Shown: in pieces, positions 27,326 to 35,102 of the stretch | Layout: every line of letters starts with the position of its first letter | Position numbering within the stretch: the stretch's first letter is position 1 | NCBI GenBank assembly: GCA_963720725.1 | Contig: CAVRGN010000002.1 | Location: 1 to 64,000 of the forward strand | From: Benzoatithermus sp963720725 | Lineage (GTDB): Bacteria > Pseudomonadota > Alphaproteobacteria > Geminicoccales > Geminicoccaceae | Reading direction: 5' to 3' | DNA length: 64,000 nt | Translations under genes and position numbers: made by a program | The notes under the pieces: generated by a model | What the model was told of the DNA's origin: nothing | The model's input: the letters and a program-made list of their open reading frames with translations, nothing else | Database searches by the model: none

Positions 27326-28660
27326 ATGAATTTACATCGCGAGCTGCAACGGCGGCAGGCCGAGGGTCGGCCACTCCGCGTGGGCGTGATCGGCTGCGGC
27401 AAGTTCGCCGGCATGTTCCTGGCGCAGGTCCCGTCCACGCCCGGGCTGCAGGTGGTCGCGATCGCCGATCTGGACCCGGACCGAGCGCGTGCCAACCTCG
27501 CAGCGGTGGGGTGGAATCCCGAGCGTGCCACCGCCGCCTCTTCCGGGGCCGCGGTGCGCGACGGCAGCACCTGGCTGACGCCGGATGCCGCGGCGGTCGC
27601 CACCTGCCCGGAGGTCGAGCTTGTGGTCGAGGCCACGGGCGATGCGGTGGCGGGAGCGGCGCATGCGCTGACGGCGATCGAGGCCGGCAAGCATGTGGTG
27701 ATGGTCAATGTCGAGGCCGACGTGCTGTGCGGCGCCGCCCTGGGGCAGCGCGCGCAGGATCGCGGCGTGGTCTACAGCCTGGCCTATGGCGACCAGCCGG
27801 CGCTGATCGCCGAGCAGGTCGACTGGGCGCGCGCCTGCGGCCTCGAGGTGATCTGCGCCGGCAAGGGGACCAAGTACCTGCCTGCATTCCACCGCTCGAC
27901 CCCGGACACGGTCTGGGGCCACTACGGCATCACGCCCGAGCGTGCCGCCGAGGGCGGCATGAATCCGAAGATGTTCAACTCCTTCCTCGACGGCACCAAG
28001 TCCGCGATCGAGATGGCCGCGGTCGCCAACGCCTGCGCGCTGGACGTGCCCGAGGACGGGCTCCGCTTCCCGCCCTGTGGCGTCGACGACCTGCCCTTCC
28101 TGCTGCGCCCGGCCGAGCTCGGCGGCGTGCTGGAGCGCCGCGGCACGGTCGAGGTGGTCTCCTCGCTGGAGCGCGACGGCCGCCCGGTGCATCGCGACCT
28201 GCGCTGGGGGGTCTACGTGGTCTTCGCGGCACGGTCGGACTACACGGCCCGCTGCTTTGCCGAGTACGGGGTCGTGACCAGCCCCTGCGGCCGCTTCGCA
28301 GCACTCTACCGACCCTATCATCTGATCGGGCTCGAGCTCGGCGTCAGCGTCGCCTCGGCCTGCCTGCGCGGCGAGCCCACCGGTACGCCGACCGGCTGGC
28401 GCGGGGACGTGGCGGCCGCCGCCAAGCGGGATCTCGCCGCCGGCGAGGTGCTGGACGGCGAAGGCGGCTACTGCGTCTACGGCCGGCTGGTCCCGGCACG
28501 GCGCGCCTTCTCCGAGCGGCTCCTGCCCATCGGGCTCGCCGCGCGGGTGCGGCTGCGGCGGCCGGTCCGCGCCGACGCCCTGCTGTCGCTGGACGACGTC
28601 GACCTGGAGGGCACCTCCACCGCCATGACCCTGCGGGCGGAGCTGCGCCCGGCGGATTAA
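27326..28660 (+). CDS. NAD(P)-binding oxidoreductase with C-terminal SAF domain
   Basis: The 444-residue protein begins with a Rossmann fold (RVGVIGCGKFAGMF), as in Gfo/Idh and homoserine-dehydrogenase-like enzymes. AIEAGKHVVMVNVEADVLCG marks the cofactor/substrate border, and AGKGTKYLPAF-MNPKMFNSFLDGTKSAIEMA the central conserved region. The last ~90 residues form a SAF-type beta-clip domain (LAAGEVLDGEGGYCVYGRL). The combination is conserved, but the substrate is not known to me; related proteins occur in sugar-acid and tetrose catabolism. The ATG at 27326 has a G-rich ribosome site and was preferred to an in-frame start at 27269. Divergent from olsB. Confidence 0.75.
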   Translation: MNLHRELQRRQAEGRPLRVGVIGCGKFAGMFLAQVPSTPGLQVVAIADLDPDRARANLAAVGWNPERATAASSGAAVRDGSTWLTPDAAAVATCPEVELVVEATGDAVAGAAHALTAIEAGKHVVMVNVEADVLCGAALGQRAQDRGVVYSLAYGDQPALIAEQVDWARACGLEVICAGKGTKYLPAFHRSTPDTVWGHYGITPERAAEGGMNPKMFNSFLDGTKSAIEMAAVANACALDVPEDGLRFPPCGVDDLPFLLRPAELGGVLERRGTVEVVSSLERDGRPVHRDLRWGVYVVFAARSDYTARCFAEYGVVTSPCGRFAALYRPYHLIGLELGVSVASACLRGEPTGTPTGWRGDVAAAAKRDLAAGEVLDGEGGYCVYGRLVPARRAFSERLLPIGLAARVRLRRPVRADALLSLDDVDLEGTSTAMTLRAELRPAD

Positions 28661-28736
28661 CGGCCCGTTAGCAATTGGCGCCTAGGGTCATCCCAGCCGC
28701 GGGCGGTGACGCCCGCACCAGGGAAAAGGCCCGGCC

Positions 28737-28907
28737 ATGACCCAGCTCGCCCCTTCCGCATCCGCGATCGCAGCACCTGCGGCAGCGGCTCCGGCCCACA
28801 GCAGCGACGAACGGCTGCCCATGGGCCAGTCGGTGCTGCTGATCGTCGTCCTGTCCTTGGGACTGTGGACGACCATCGGTCTCGCGGTCCGCTGGGCTAT
28901 CGCCTGA
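28737..28907 (+). CDS. small single-span membrane protein (56 aa)
   Basis: ATG at 28737, with AAAAGG upstream, opens 56 codons. The product has an Ala/Pro-rich N-terminal half (~28 residues) and one clear transmembrane helix (SVLLIVVLSLGLWTTIGLAV) ending in RWAIA. Codon use resembles its neighbours. It sits between the SAF oxidoreductase and the MATE gene on the same strand. No family recognised; the helix and ribosome site are the support. Confidence 0.5.
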   Translation: MTQLAPSASAIAAPAAAAPAHSSDERLPMGQSVLLIVVLSLGLWTTIGLAVRWAIA

Positions 28908-29014
28908 GCCGATCCGGCCGCCACTTTTCCGATTGACGGGCAGGGTTGCCTCGCGGGCATCCGAACGGCTAATCCCGGGCACGGCCGCTCCGGCCGGACC
29001 TGGTGCGGCAGCTC

Positions 29015-30329
29015 ATGAACGCCACCCGCGAATCCTGGCGGCTTGCCTGGCCGCTGATCCTGTCCAACCTATCGGTGCCGCTGCTGGGGATCGTCGACAC
29101 GGCCGTGGTCGGCCATCTCGACTCGCCGCGGTATCTGGGCGGCGTCGCCCTTGGCGCGCTGGTGATGAGTGTCGTCTACTGGCTGTTCGGCTTTTTGCGC
29201 ATGGGCACGACCGCACTGACCGCCCAGGCATTCGGAGCGGCCGACACCGCCGAGAGTTCGAGCCGCCGTCGCTCGTGCCATGCTGCTGGCCATTTGCCTG
29301 GGCATTACGGTCATTCTGGTCGGGCCGCTGGTGGTGCTGCTGAGCGAGCGGCTGTTCGCACCTTCGGCCGAGGTGGCGGTGGAGTTCGAGCGCTACCTGT
29401 CGATCCGACTGTTCGGCGCGCCTGCGGCGCTGGCCAGCATGGTCCTGCTCGGCTGGCTGCTGGGGCTCCAGGATTCGCGCCGGCCGCTGCTGCTGATGAT
29501 CGTGACCAACTTCGTCAACGCCGTGCTCGCCGTGTCGTTCGTGTTCGGCCTCGGGCTTGCCACCACGGGTGTCGCCACGGCCACGGTGCTGGCCGAGTAT
29601 GCGGGCTTGGCACTCGGCCTGTTCGTGGTGCGCGGCTCCTGGCGCCGCCAGGGTGGCTGGCCGGGATGGCCCACCATCCTGGTGCCGGCCCGCTTCCGCC
29701 GGCTGCTCGCGGTCAACCGCGACCTCTTCCTGCGCAGCATGCTGCTGGAGGCGGCCTTCCTCGCCTTCGCCGCCATCGGCTCGCGCCAGGGCGAGGTGGT
29801 GTTGGCGGCCAATGCCGTGCTGATGAACTTCTTCACCGCCGCCGCTTACGGCCTCGACGGTTTCGCCCATGCGGCGGAGGCCATGGTCGGCCGCACCGTG
29901 GGCGCCCGCGACCGGCCGGGCTTTCGCGCCGCGGTGCGGGCCAGCTTCGCCAACGCGGCCCTGCTGGCGGTGCTGATGACCCTGGCCTTCGCAGTGACCG
30001 GCGGCTGGGGCGTGCGGCTGATGACCGGCTTGCCCGAAGTGCGGGCCCAAGCCATGGCCTTCATGCCCTACGTCGTGGCGCTGCCGTTGGTCTCGGTCTG
30101 GGCGTTCGTCTATGACGGCATCTATTTCGGTGCTACCCGCACCGCCGAGTTGCGCAACGGCATGGCCGCGTCGCTGGTGCTGTTCGCGGTCACGGCCGTC
30201 CTGCTCGTGCCCGCGTTCGGCAATCACGGCCTGTGGCTGACGTTCCTGGTGTTCCTGGCCGGTCGCGCGGCGATCCTGGCGTTGATCTACCGCCGTGCCG
30301 AAGTCGCAGCCCCATTCGTGCCGGCCTGA
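29015..30329 (+). pseudogene. MATE (DinF-type) multidrug efflux transporter, frameshifted
   Basis: Residues from ATG 29015 (an in-frame GTG is at 29003) match the MATE N terminus (LAWPLILSNLSVPLLGIVDTAVVGHL, GTTALTAQAFGA). The frame breaks near 29254 in CGAGAGTTCGAGC. Removing one base gives T-A-E-V-R-A-A-V-A-R-A-M and continues to 30329. The corrected length is 437 residues, the normal MATE size with 12 helices. The family exports drugs or metabolites with Na+ or H+. As given, the first frame ends in non-MATE sequence, so the gene is inactive unless the base is a sequencing error. The 3' end overlaps the convergent hydroxylase gene by 43 bases. Confidence 0.82.
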
Positions 30330-31114
30330 GACCGCATTGGCGCGGTCAGCAGGCCCAGGAACGGCCGGTCGCGCGCACCCTCCACCCCGATCGGCATGCC
30401 GGGGCTGCGCGCGGTGCGGCTGCGGGAGCGAAACAGCGGATCCCAGAAGCTGAACACGGTGCCGTAATTGCTGTCGGTGTCGGAACGGCGGGCATGGTGA
30501 TGCACCCAGTGGATCGCGGGCGTGACGATCAGCCGGCCGAGCGGCCGCTCGAGCGAAGGAGGCAATCGCGCATCGGAATGATGGAAGAGCGCGGTCGCCA
30601 GCACGAGCGCCTCGAACAGGACGACCGACGCCAGCGGGAGGTCGAGGAGCAGGATGACCCCGGCCCGTACCAGGGCCGAGAGTGCCACCTCGCCGAAATG
30701 GAATCGGACCGCGCTCGAGGTGTCGAGCAGCTCATCATAATGGTGCACGGCGTGGAAGCGCCACAGGAACGGGATTTCGTGGTTGGCCCGGTGCCACCAG
30801 TAGATCCAGAGATCGAGCAGTAGCAGGTCGAAGGCGAGCCCCAGGGGTCCGGCGAGGAAATCGGGACGCAGACCCAGCGAGAACGAATCGGCCCACAAGG
30901 TCAGGGGTAGTACCAATAGGGGCGACAGCAGCAGGTTGAGGGCGAACAGGCCGAGGTTGCGGCCGAGCCGGCGCCACGCGGCGCCAGAGCCGCGCCGGAA
31001 GCGCAGCAGGAGCGGGCTGGCGACCGCGGGCCGAAGCCGTTCCCACAAGGCGAACACCAGGGCGGAAGAGGCGACCAGCGCCGTCTTCAGCCCGACCAGG
31101 GCGCCGACATCCAT
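30287..31114 (-). CDS. fatty acid hydroxylase / sterol desaturase family membrane protein
   Basis: The 275-residue protein has several transmembrane helices and the di-iron histidine clusters of this superfamily: WWHRANHEIPFLWRFHAVHH, ALFHHSD, and HWVHHHARRSDTDSNYG. It should hydroxylate or desaturate a lipid chain at the inner membrane; the substrate is unknown. The ATG at 31114 has GAGG 6 bases upstream and was chosen over a long in-frame extension to 31276 that runs into the hsp20 promoter region. Nearby ornithine-lipid genes make lipid modification a reasonable but unproven context. Confidence 0.82.
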   Translation of the reverse strand: MDVGALVGLKTALVASSALVFALWERLRPAVASPLLLRFRRGSGAAWRRLGRNLGLFALNLLLSPLLVLPLTLWADSFSLGLRPDFLAGPLGLAFDLLLLDLWIYWWHRANHEIPFLWRFHAVHHYDELLDTSSAVRFHFGEVALSALVRAGVILLLDLPLASVVLFEALVLATALFHHSDARLPPSLERPLGRLIVTPAIHWVHHHARRSDTDSNYGTVFSFWDPLFRSRSRTARSPGMPIGVEGARDRPFLGLLTAPMRSQAGTNGAATSARR

Positions 31115-31154
31115 CCCATCACCTCGGCTGCGCGATTTTTCGATCGACGACCCT

Positions 31155-31182
31155 CTTGCATGCCGCGGGCTGTCGCCCAAAT
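31155..31182 (+). promoter_or_regulatory. candidate RpoH (sigma-32) promoter for hsp20
   Basis: CTTGCA (31155-31160) and CCCAAAT (31176-31182) are 15 bases apart, close to the heat-shock consensus CTTGAA / CCCATNT. Transcription from here would give a leader of about 100 bases holding the ROSE-like element. Confidence 0.4.
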
Positions 31183-31238
31183 ACCGCAGCAGACAGTGGA
31201 AGCCGGGATCGAACGTGATACGGCATCCGCTAGTTAGT

Positions 31239-31293
31239 GCCCGGTCTTCGGACGGGCAATCGCCAAGGTCGCTCAACTGGAGGACTTGTGATG
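31239..31293 (+). ncRNA. ROSE-like RNA thermometer in the hsp20 leader
   Basis: The first hairpin (31239-31257) has GCCC-G and UC arms around a C-UUCG-G tetraloop. A second hairpin places UCGCU (31269-31273), the ROSE UYGCU box, opposite AGGA (31281-31284) of the ribosome site. The bulged G, the U-A and C-G pairs on both sides, and outer pairs (CAA / UUG) fit the known ROSE layout. Heat would melt it and expose the ribosome site. Structure inferred by eye. Confidence 0.6.
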
Positions 31294-31749
31294 CGTGCTC
31301 TGGATCTTTCCCCGCTGTTCCGGTCGACCGTCGGGTTCGACCATCTCGACAAGCTGTTCGAGACCGCCTTTCGCGAAGCGGGTCGCGACGTCTCCTATCC
31401 CCCCTATAACATTGCCAAGCTCGGCCAGGACAAGTACCGCATCTCGATGGCGGTCGCCGGCTTCGGCGAGCGTGACCTGGACATCACCGCGCACGAGAAC
31501 GTGCTGACGGTGAAGGGGCAGATCAGCGAGCCCGAGCAGGGCGTCGAGTATCTGCACCGCGGCATCGCGCAGCGCGGCTTCGAGCATCGGTTCCAGCTTG
31601 CCGACCATGTCAAGGTGGTGGGTGCCAAGCTCAGCAACGGCCTGCTCGATGTCGAGCTGGTGCGCGAGGTGCCGGAGGCGATGAAGCCCCGCAAGATCGA
31701 GATCGGCGGCACGGCGCAGCCGCGCGTGATCGACAGCAAGGCGGCCTGA
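31291..31749 (+). CDS. Hsp20 (IbpA-type) small heat-shock protein
   Basis: ATP-independent holdase that binds unfolding proteins. The 152-residue protein contains an alpha-crystallin domain: YNIAKLGQDKYRISMAVAGF at its start, ENVLTVKG, the GIAQRGFEHRFQLADHV strand, and AKLSNGLLDVELVREVPEA near the end. The N terminus (MRALDLSPLFRSTVGFDHL) is typical of IbpA/HspA of alphaproteobacteria. GGAGG lies 7 bases before the ATG, within a ROSE-like hairpin. A strong terminator follows. Confidence 0.93.
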   Translation: MRALDLSPLFRSTVGFDHLDKLFETAFREAGRDVSYPPYNIAKLGQDKYRISMAVAGFGERDLDITAHENVLTVKGQISEPEQGVEYLHRGIAQRGFEHRFQLADHVKVVGAKLSNGLLDVELVREVPEAMKPRKIEIGGTAQPRVIDSKAA

Positions 31750-31805
31750 CCGACGGACCCGCGGCTCCGTCCGCGCAGCGGACCGGGCCCGATGACTGGT
31801 GACGC

Positions 31806-31830
31806 GGAGGGGGCGAAAGCCCCCTCCTTT
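31806..31830 (+). terminator. rho-independent terminator after hsp20
   Basis: A 9-bp perfect GC-rich stem (GGAGGGGGC / GCCCCCTCC) closed by a GAAA tetraloop, then TTT. It lies 57 bases after the hsp20 stop and separates it from puuD. Confidence 0.85.
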
Positions 31831-31905
31831 GCATTTGGCGACAATGCAGCCGCCAAGGTCTGCGACTTGTCCTCTCAGGCTGCGCCGGGCTATAGCCTGC
31901 CTTCC

Positions 31906-32700
31906 ATGAACGAGAGCCTGCCGGCCCCGCTCGTCGGGGTCACCGCCTGCCTGAAGACCCGCGACGGGTTCCACTTCCACAGCGTGGGCGAGAAATACGT
32001 CGATGCCGTGGCGACCGGTGCGGCCGCGGTGCCGTTGCTGATCCCGGCGCTCGGGGCGCGCCTCGAGCCCGCGGATCTGGTGGGGCGACTCGACGGACTC
32101 ATGGCCACGGGCAGCCCGTCCAACGTCGAGCCGGCGCTCTATGGCGGCCCGCCGGCGCGGGCGGGCAACGAAGCCGACCCCGCGCGCGACGCCACCTCGC
32201 TCCCGCTGATCCGGGCGGCGCTGGCGCAAGGCGTGCCGCTGTTGTGCATCTGCCGCGGGCTGCAGGAACTGAACGTGGCGCTGGGCGGCTCACTGCATCA
32301 GCATGTCCACGAGGTGGCGGGCCGTTTTGACCACCGATCCGACAAGACCAAGTCCCCGTCCGAGCGCTACGGCGTCGCGCACCCGATCACGCTCACGCCC
32401 GGCGGCGCTCTGCACAAGCTGTTTGACGGCGCGGAACGGATCGAGGTCAATTCCCTGCACGGCCAGTGCATCGACCGGCTTGCCGACCGGCTTATCGTCG
32501 AGGCCGTTGCGGAGGACGGCACCATCGAGGCGGTCAGCGTCCGTGGTGCGAGCGGCTTCGCCTTGGCGGTCCAGTGGCACCCGGAATGGGCGGTGCTCGA
32601 CAATCCCTGGTCGCGCCGCCTGTTCGCCGCATTCGGCGCAGCCGCGCGCGTCCGTGCCGCCGCCAGGACAGCGACGGCCGCCACCGGCGCTATCGTCTGA
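31906..32700 (+). CDS. puuD: gamma-glutamyl-GABA hydrolase family protein (PuuD-like)
   Basis: Class-I glutamine-amidotransferase-fold hydrolase that splits gamma-glutamyl-GABA into glutamate and GABA in the gamma-glutamylated putrescine route. The 264-residue protein shows the nucleophile elbow LLCICRGLQELNVALGG (second Cys), SLHGQCID, and the catalytic QWHPEW. The ATG at 31906 starts the family N terminus (LPAPLVGVTAC), so the in-frame start at 31792 was not used. gabT follows after 53 bases, which fits GABA release and transamination. Other peptidase-C26 substrates cannot be excluded. Confidence 0.82.
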   Translation: MNESLPAPLVGVTACLKTRDGFHFHSVGEKYVDAVATGAAAVPLLIPALGARLEPADLVGRLDGLMATGSPSNVEPALYGGPPARAGNEADPARDATSLPLIRAALAQGVPLLCICRGLQELNVALGGSLHQHVHEVAGRFDHRSDKTKSPSERYGVAHPITLTPGGALHKLFDGAERIEVNSLHGQCIDRLADRLIVEAVAEDGTIEAVSVRGASGFALAVQWHPEWAVLDNPWSRRLFAAFGAAARVRAAARTATAATGAIV

Positions 32701-32753
32701 CCATGTCGGCGCGCGAGCGCCGGATTCGACAAGAACCGATCGAGGCCAAACCG

Positions 32754-34037
32754 ATGACCACCAATGCCGACCTGCTCGCCCGCCGCAACGCGGCCGTCCC
32801 CCGCGGCGTCGGGCACGCGACCCCCGTATACGCCGCGCGGGCCGAGAACGCGGAAATCTGGGACGTCGAGGGTCGGCGCTATGTCGACTTCGCTGGCGGG
32901 ATCGCGGTGCTGAACACCGGCCACCGTCACCCCAAGGTGATGGCGGCCGTGGCGGAGCAGTCGGAGCGCTTCACCCACACCGCCTTCCAGGTGATGGCCT
33001 ACGAGCCCTATGTCCGGCTCGCCGAGCGGCTCAACGCGGCGGCGCCATTCAGCGGGCCGGCCAAGACCGTGTTCTTCACCACCGGTGCGGAGGCCGCCGA
33101 GAACGCGGTCAAGATCGCCCGCGCCGCTACCGGCCGCACCGGCATCATCGCCTTCACCGGCGGCTTCCACGGCCGGACCATGATGACCATGGCGCTCACC
33201 GGCAAGGTCCTGCCCTACAAGAAGAGCTTCGGTCCGATGCCGGGCGACGTGTACCACGTGCCCTTCCCCGTGGCGCAGCACGGCGTCACGGTCGCCGACT
33301 CGCTCAAGGCGCTCAACTACCTGTTCAAGGCCGACATCGAGCCGTCACGGGTCGCGGCGATCATGATCGAGCCGGTCCAGGGCGAAGGCGGCTTCCACAT
33401 CGCGCCCAGAGAGCTCCTGGTCGAGCTGCGCCGGCTCTGCGACGAACACGGCATCCTCCTGGTCGCGGACGAGGTCCAGTCCGGCTTCGCCCGCACCGGC
33501 AAGCTGTTCGCGATCGAGCATTCGGGCGTCGAGCCGGACCTGGTCACCATGGCCAAGTCGCTGGCCGGCGGGTTCCCGCTGTCTGGCGTGCTGGGCCGCG
33601 CCGAGATCATGGACCGCCCGGAGGCCGGCGGCCTCGGCGGCACCTATGCGGGCTCGCCGGTCGCTTGTGCCGCTGGGCTCGCCGTCCTCGACGTGATCGA
33701 GGAAGAGGGGCTCCTGGCCAGGGCGGAAGAGATCGGCGCGCGGATCGAGGAGCGGCTGCGCTTCATGGAACGCCGCAACGACCTGGTGCCGATCGCGTCG
33801 ATCCGACGCCTGGGGGCCATGGTGGGCTTCGACATCGTCAAGGAGCGCGGCACGTCCGAGCCCGACGCCGCCACCACCAAGCAGGTGACCAGCAGAGCGC
33901 TGGACAATGGCCTCGTGCTCCTGTCCTGCGGTACCGAGTTCAACGTCATCCGCATCCTGGTGCCGCTGACCGCGAGCGACGCCATCCTGGACGAGGGCCT
34001 GGGCATGCTCGAGGAGAGCCTCAAGCTCGCCGCCTGA
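32754..34037 (+). CDS. gabT: 4-aminobutyrate aminotransferase
   Basis: Class-III PLP aminotransferase converting GABA and 2-oxoglutarate to succinic semialdehyde and glutamate. The 427 residues match E. coli GabT in length. Motifs: VPRGVGHATPVYAARAENA, the PLP-phosphate loop FFTTGAEAAENAVKIAR, the cofactor Asp in LLVADEVQSGFARTG, and the Schiff-base Lys in MAKSLAGGFPLSGV. The ATG at 32754 has GAGG upstream; an in-frame ATG at 32703 would add 17 residues without family similarity. Its stop abuts that of the convergent P1 peptidase gene. Confidence 0.9.
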   Translation: MTTNADLLARRNAAVPRGVGHATPVYAARAENAEIWDVEGRRYVDFAGGIAVLNTGHRHPKVMAAVAEQSERFTHTAFQVMAYEPYVRLAERLNAAAPFSGPAKTVFFTTGAEAAENAVKIARAATGRTGIIAFTGGFHGRTMMTMALTGKVLPYKKSFGPMPGDVYHVPFPVAQHGVTVADSLKALNYLFKADIEPSRVAAIMIEPVQGEGGFHIAPRELLVELRRLCDEHGILLVADEVQSGFARTGKLFAIEHSGVEPDLVTMAKSLAGGFPLSGVLGRAEIMDRPEAGGLGGTYAGSPVACAAGLAVLDVIEEEGLLARAEEIGARIEERLRFMERRNDLVPIASIRRLGAMVGFDIVKERGTSEPDAATTKQVTSRALDNGLVLLSCGTEFNVIRILVPLTASDAILDEGLGMLEESLKLAA

Positions 34038-35057
34038 TCACCCGATCATCGAGGGTGGGGTCCGGTCGCCCGCATGGAGCGCCCGGTAGCTGCGGTAGCT
34101 GCCCAGGTCCTCGGCCAGGTAGGCGCCCCTGCACACCGCCCGGGCCATGACGTCCGCGGCGATGGCGCCCAGGCGCACCAGCGTGTCGGCGCCTTGCGGT
34201 ACCGGAGCCGGGGCCGTGGTCAGCGCGAATACCACGTCGCCGTCGAGATGGGTGTGGATCGGGCGGATAGCATAGGCGTACCCGTCCTGCGCCATGACCG
34301 CGAGGCGCCGCAGCTGGCCTTGGTCCAAAGCGGCGTCGGTGGCGATCACGCCGATCGTGGTGTTGTCGGCGATCCCGTCCTTGGTTTCGAGCTGATGGCC
34401 GGTGGCGACGGTGGGCGGCACCTGGCCGCCGAGCTCGCCCGCCTGCTCGAGGTGCCAGGCCCACATGGTCGAGCTGCCGGGCATGGTGACCGAGCCCACC
34501 GGATTGACCGCGACCAGGGCGGCGATGGTCGCCCCGCTGAGCGGATCCACGGCGGAGGCGGTGCCCAGTCCGCCCTTGATCCGCCCGGCAATGGCGCCGA
34601 AGCCGGCTCCGGCATTGCCCAAGGCGAAATCGGGCCCCGCCCGTTCCGCGGCGGCACGCGCCAGCTGGCGATAGGGCGGCATCTCGCCCCAGGCCTTGTT
34701 CCCGCCATTGGCGAGGTCGTAGATGATGGCCCCGGCCACGGTCGGGATGCAGCAGCCGGCGATCCGTGCGCCGTGCCCGCGCATCGCCAGCCAGCTGGTC
34801 AGGCCGGCGGCAGCCTCCAGGCCGAAGGCGGAACCGCCGCTGAGCACCAGGCCGTGCAACGCCTTGACGATGCTGCTGGGATCCAGCGTGGCCGTGTTGA
34901 CGGTGAACGGTGAGCCGCCGCGCACGTCGACGGCGGCCAAGACGGGGCGGTCGGGCAGGATGACGGTGACGCCGCTCCAGGCCCCGGGATCCTCCGCATT
35001 GCCGACCTGCAGCCCGGCGACATCGCTCAGGCTGTTGCGGGGACCGGGGACGATCAT
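34038..35057 (-). CDS. P1-family (DmpA/NylC-type) peptidase, paralogue 1
   Basis: The 339-residue N-terminal-nucleophile hydrolase of family S58/P1 cleaves itself before a Ser/Thr, which becomes the nucleophile. Here Asn232-Thr233 in DNTTIGVIATDA is the likely site, as in nylon-oligomer hydrolase NylC. Other family parts: RNSLSDVAGLQVGN at the start, LVLSGGSAFGLEAAAGL, and YAYAIRPIHTHLDGD. Relatives act on N-terminal D- or beta-amino acids or amide oligomers. The substrate is unknown; its place beside puuD-gabT hints at amine or amide catabolism. A paralogue is at 50375-51358. Confidence 0.85.
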   Translation of the reverse strand: MIVPGPRNSLSDVAGLQVGNAEDPGAWSGVTVILPDRPVLAAVDVRGGSPFTVNTATLDPSSIVKALHGLVLSGGSAFGLEAAAGLTSWLAMRGHGARIAGCCIPTVAGAIIYDLANGGNKAWGEMPPYRQLARAAAERAGPDFALGNAGAGFGAIAGRIKGGLGTASAVDPLSGATIAALVAVNPVGSVTMPGSSTMWAWHLEQAGELGGQVPPTVATGHQLETKDGIADNTTIGVIATDAALDQGQLRRLAVMAQDGYAYAIRPIHTHLDGDVVFALTTAPAPVPQGADTLVRLGAIAADVMARAVCRGAYLAEDLGSYRSYRALHAGDRTPPSMIG

Positions 35058-35102
35058 GACGGGCGCTCCTGCCGCGAAGGCGGGAGCGCCGGCGGCGAAT
35101 GT

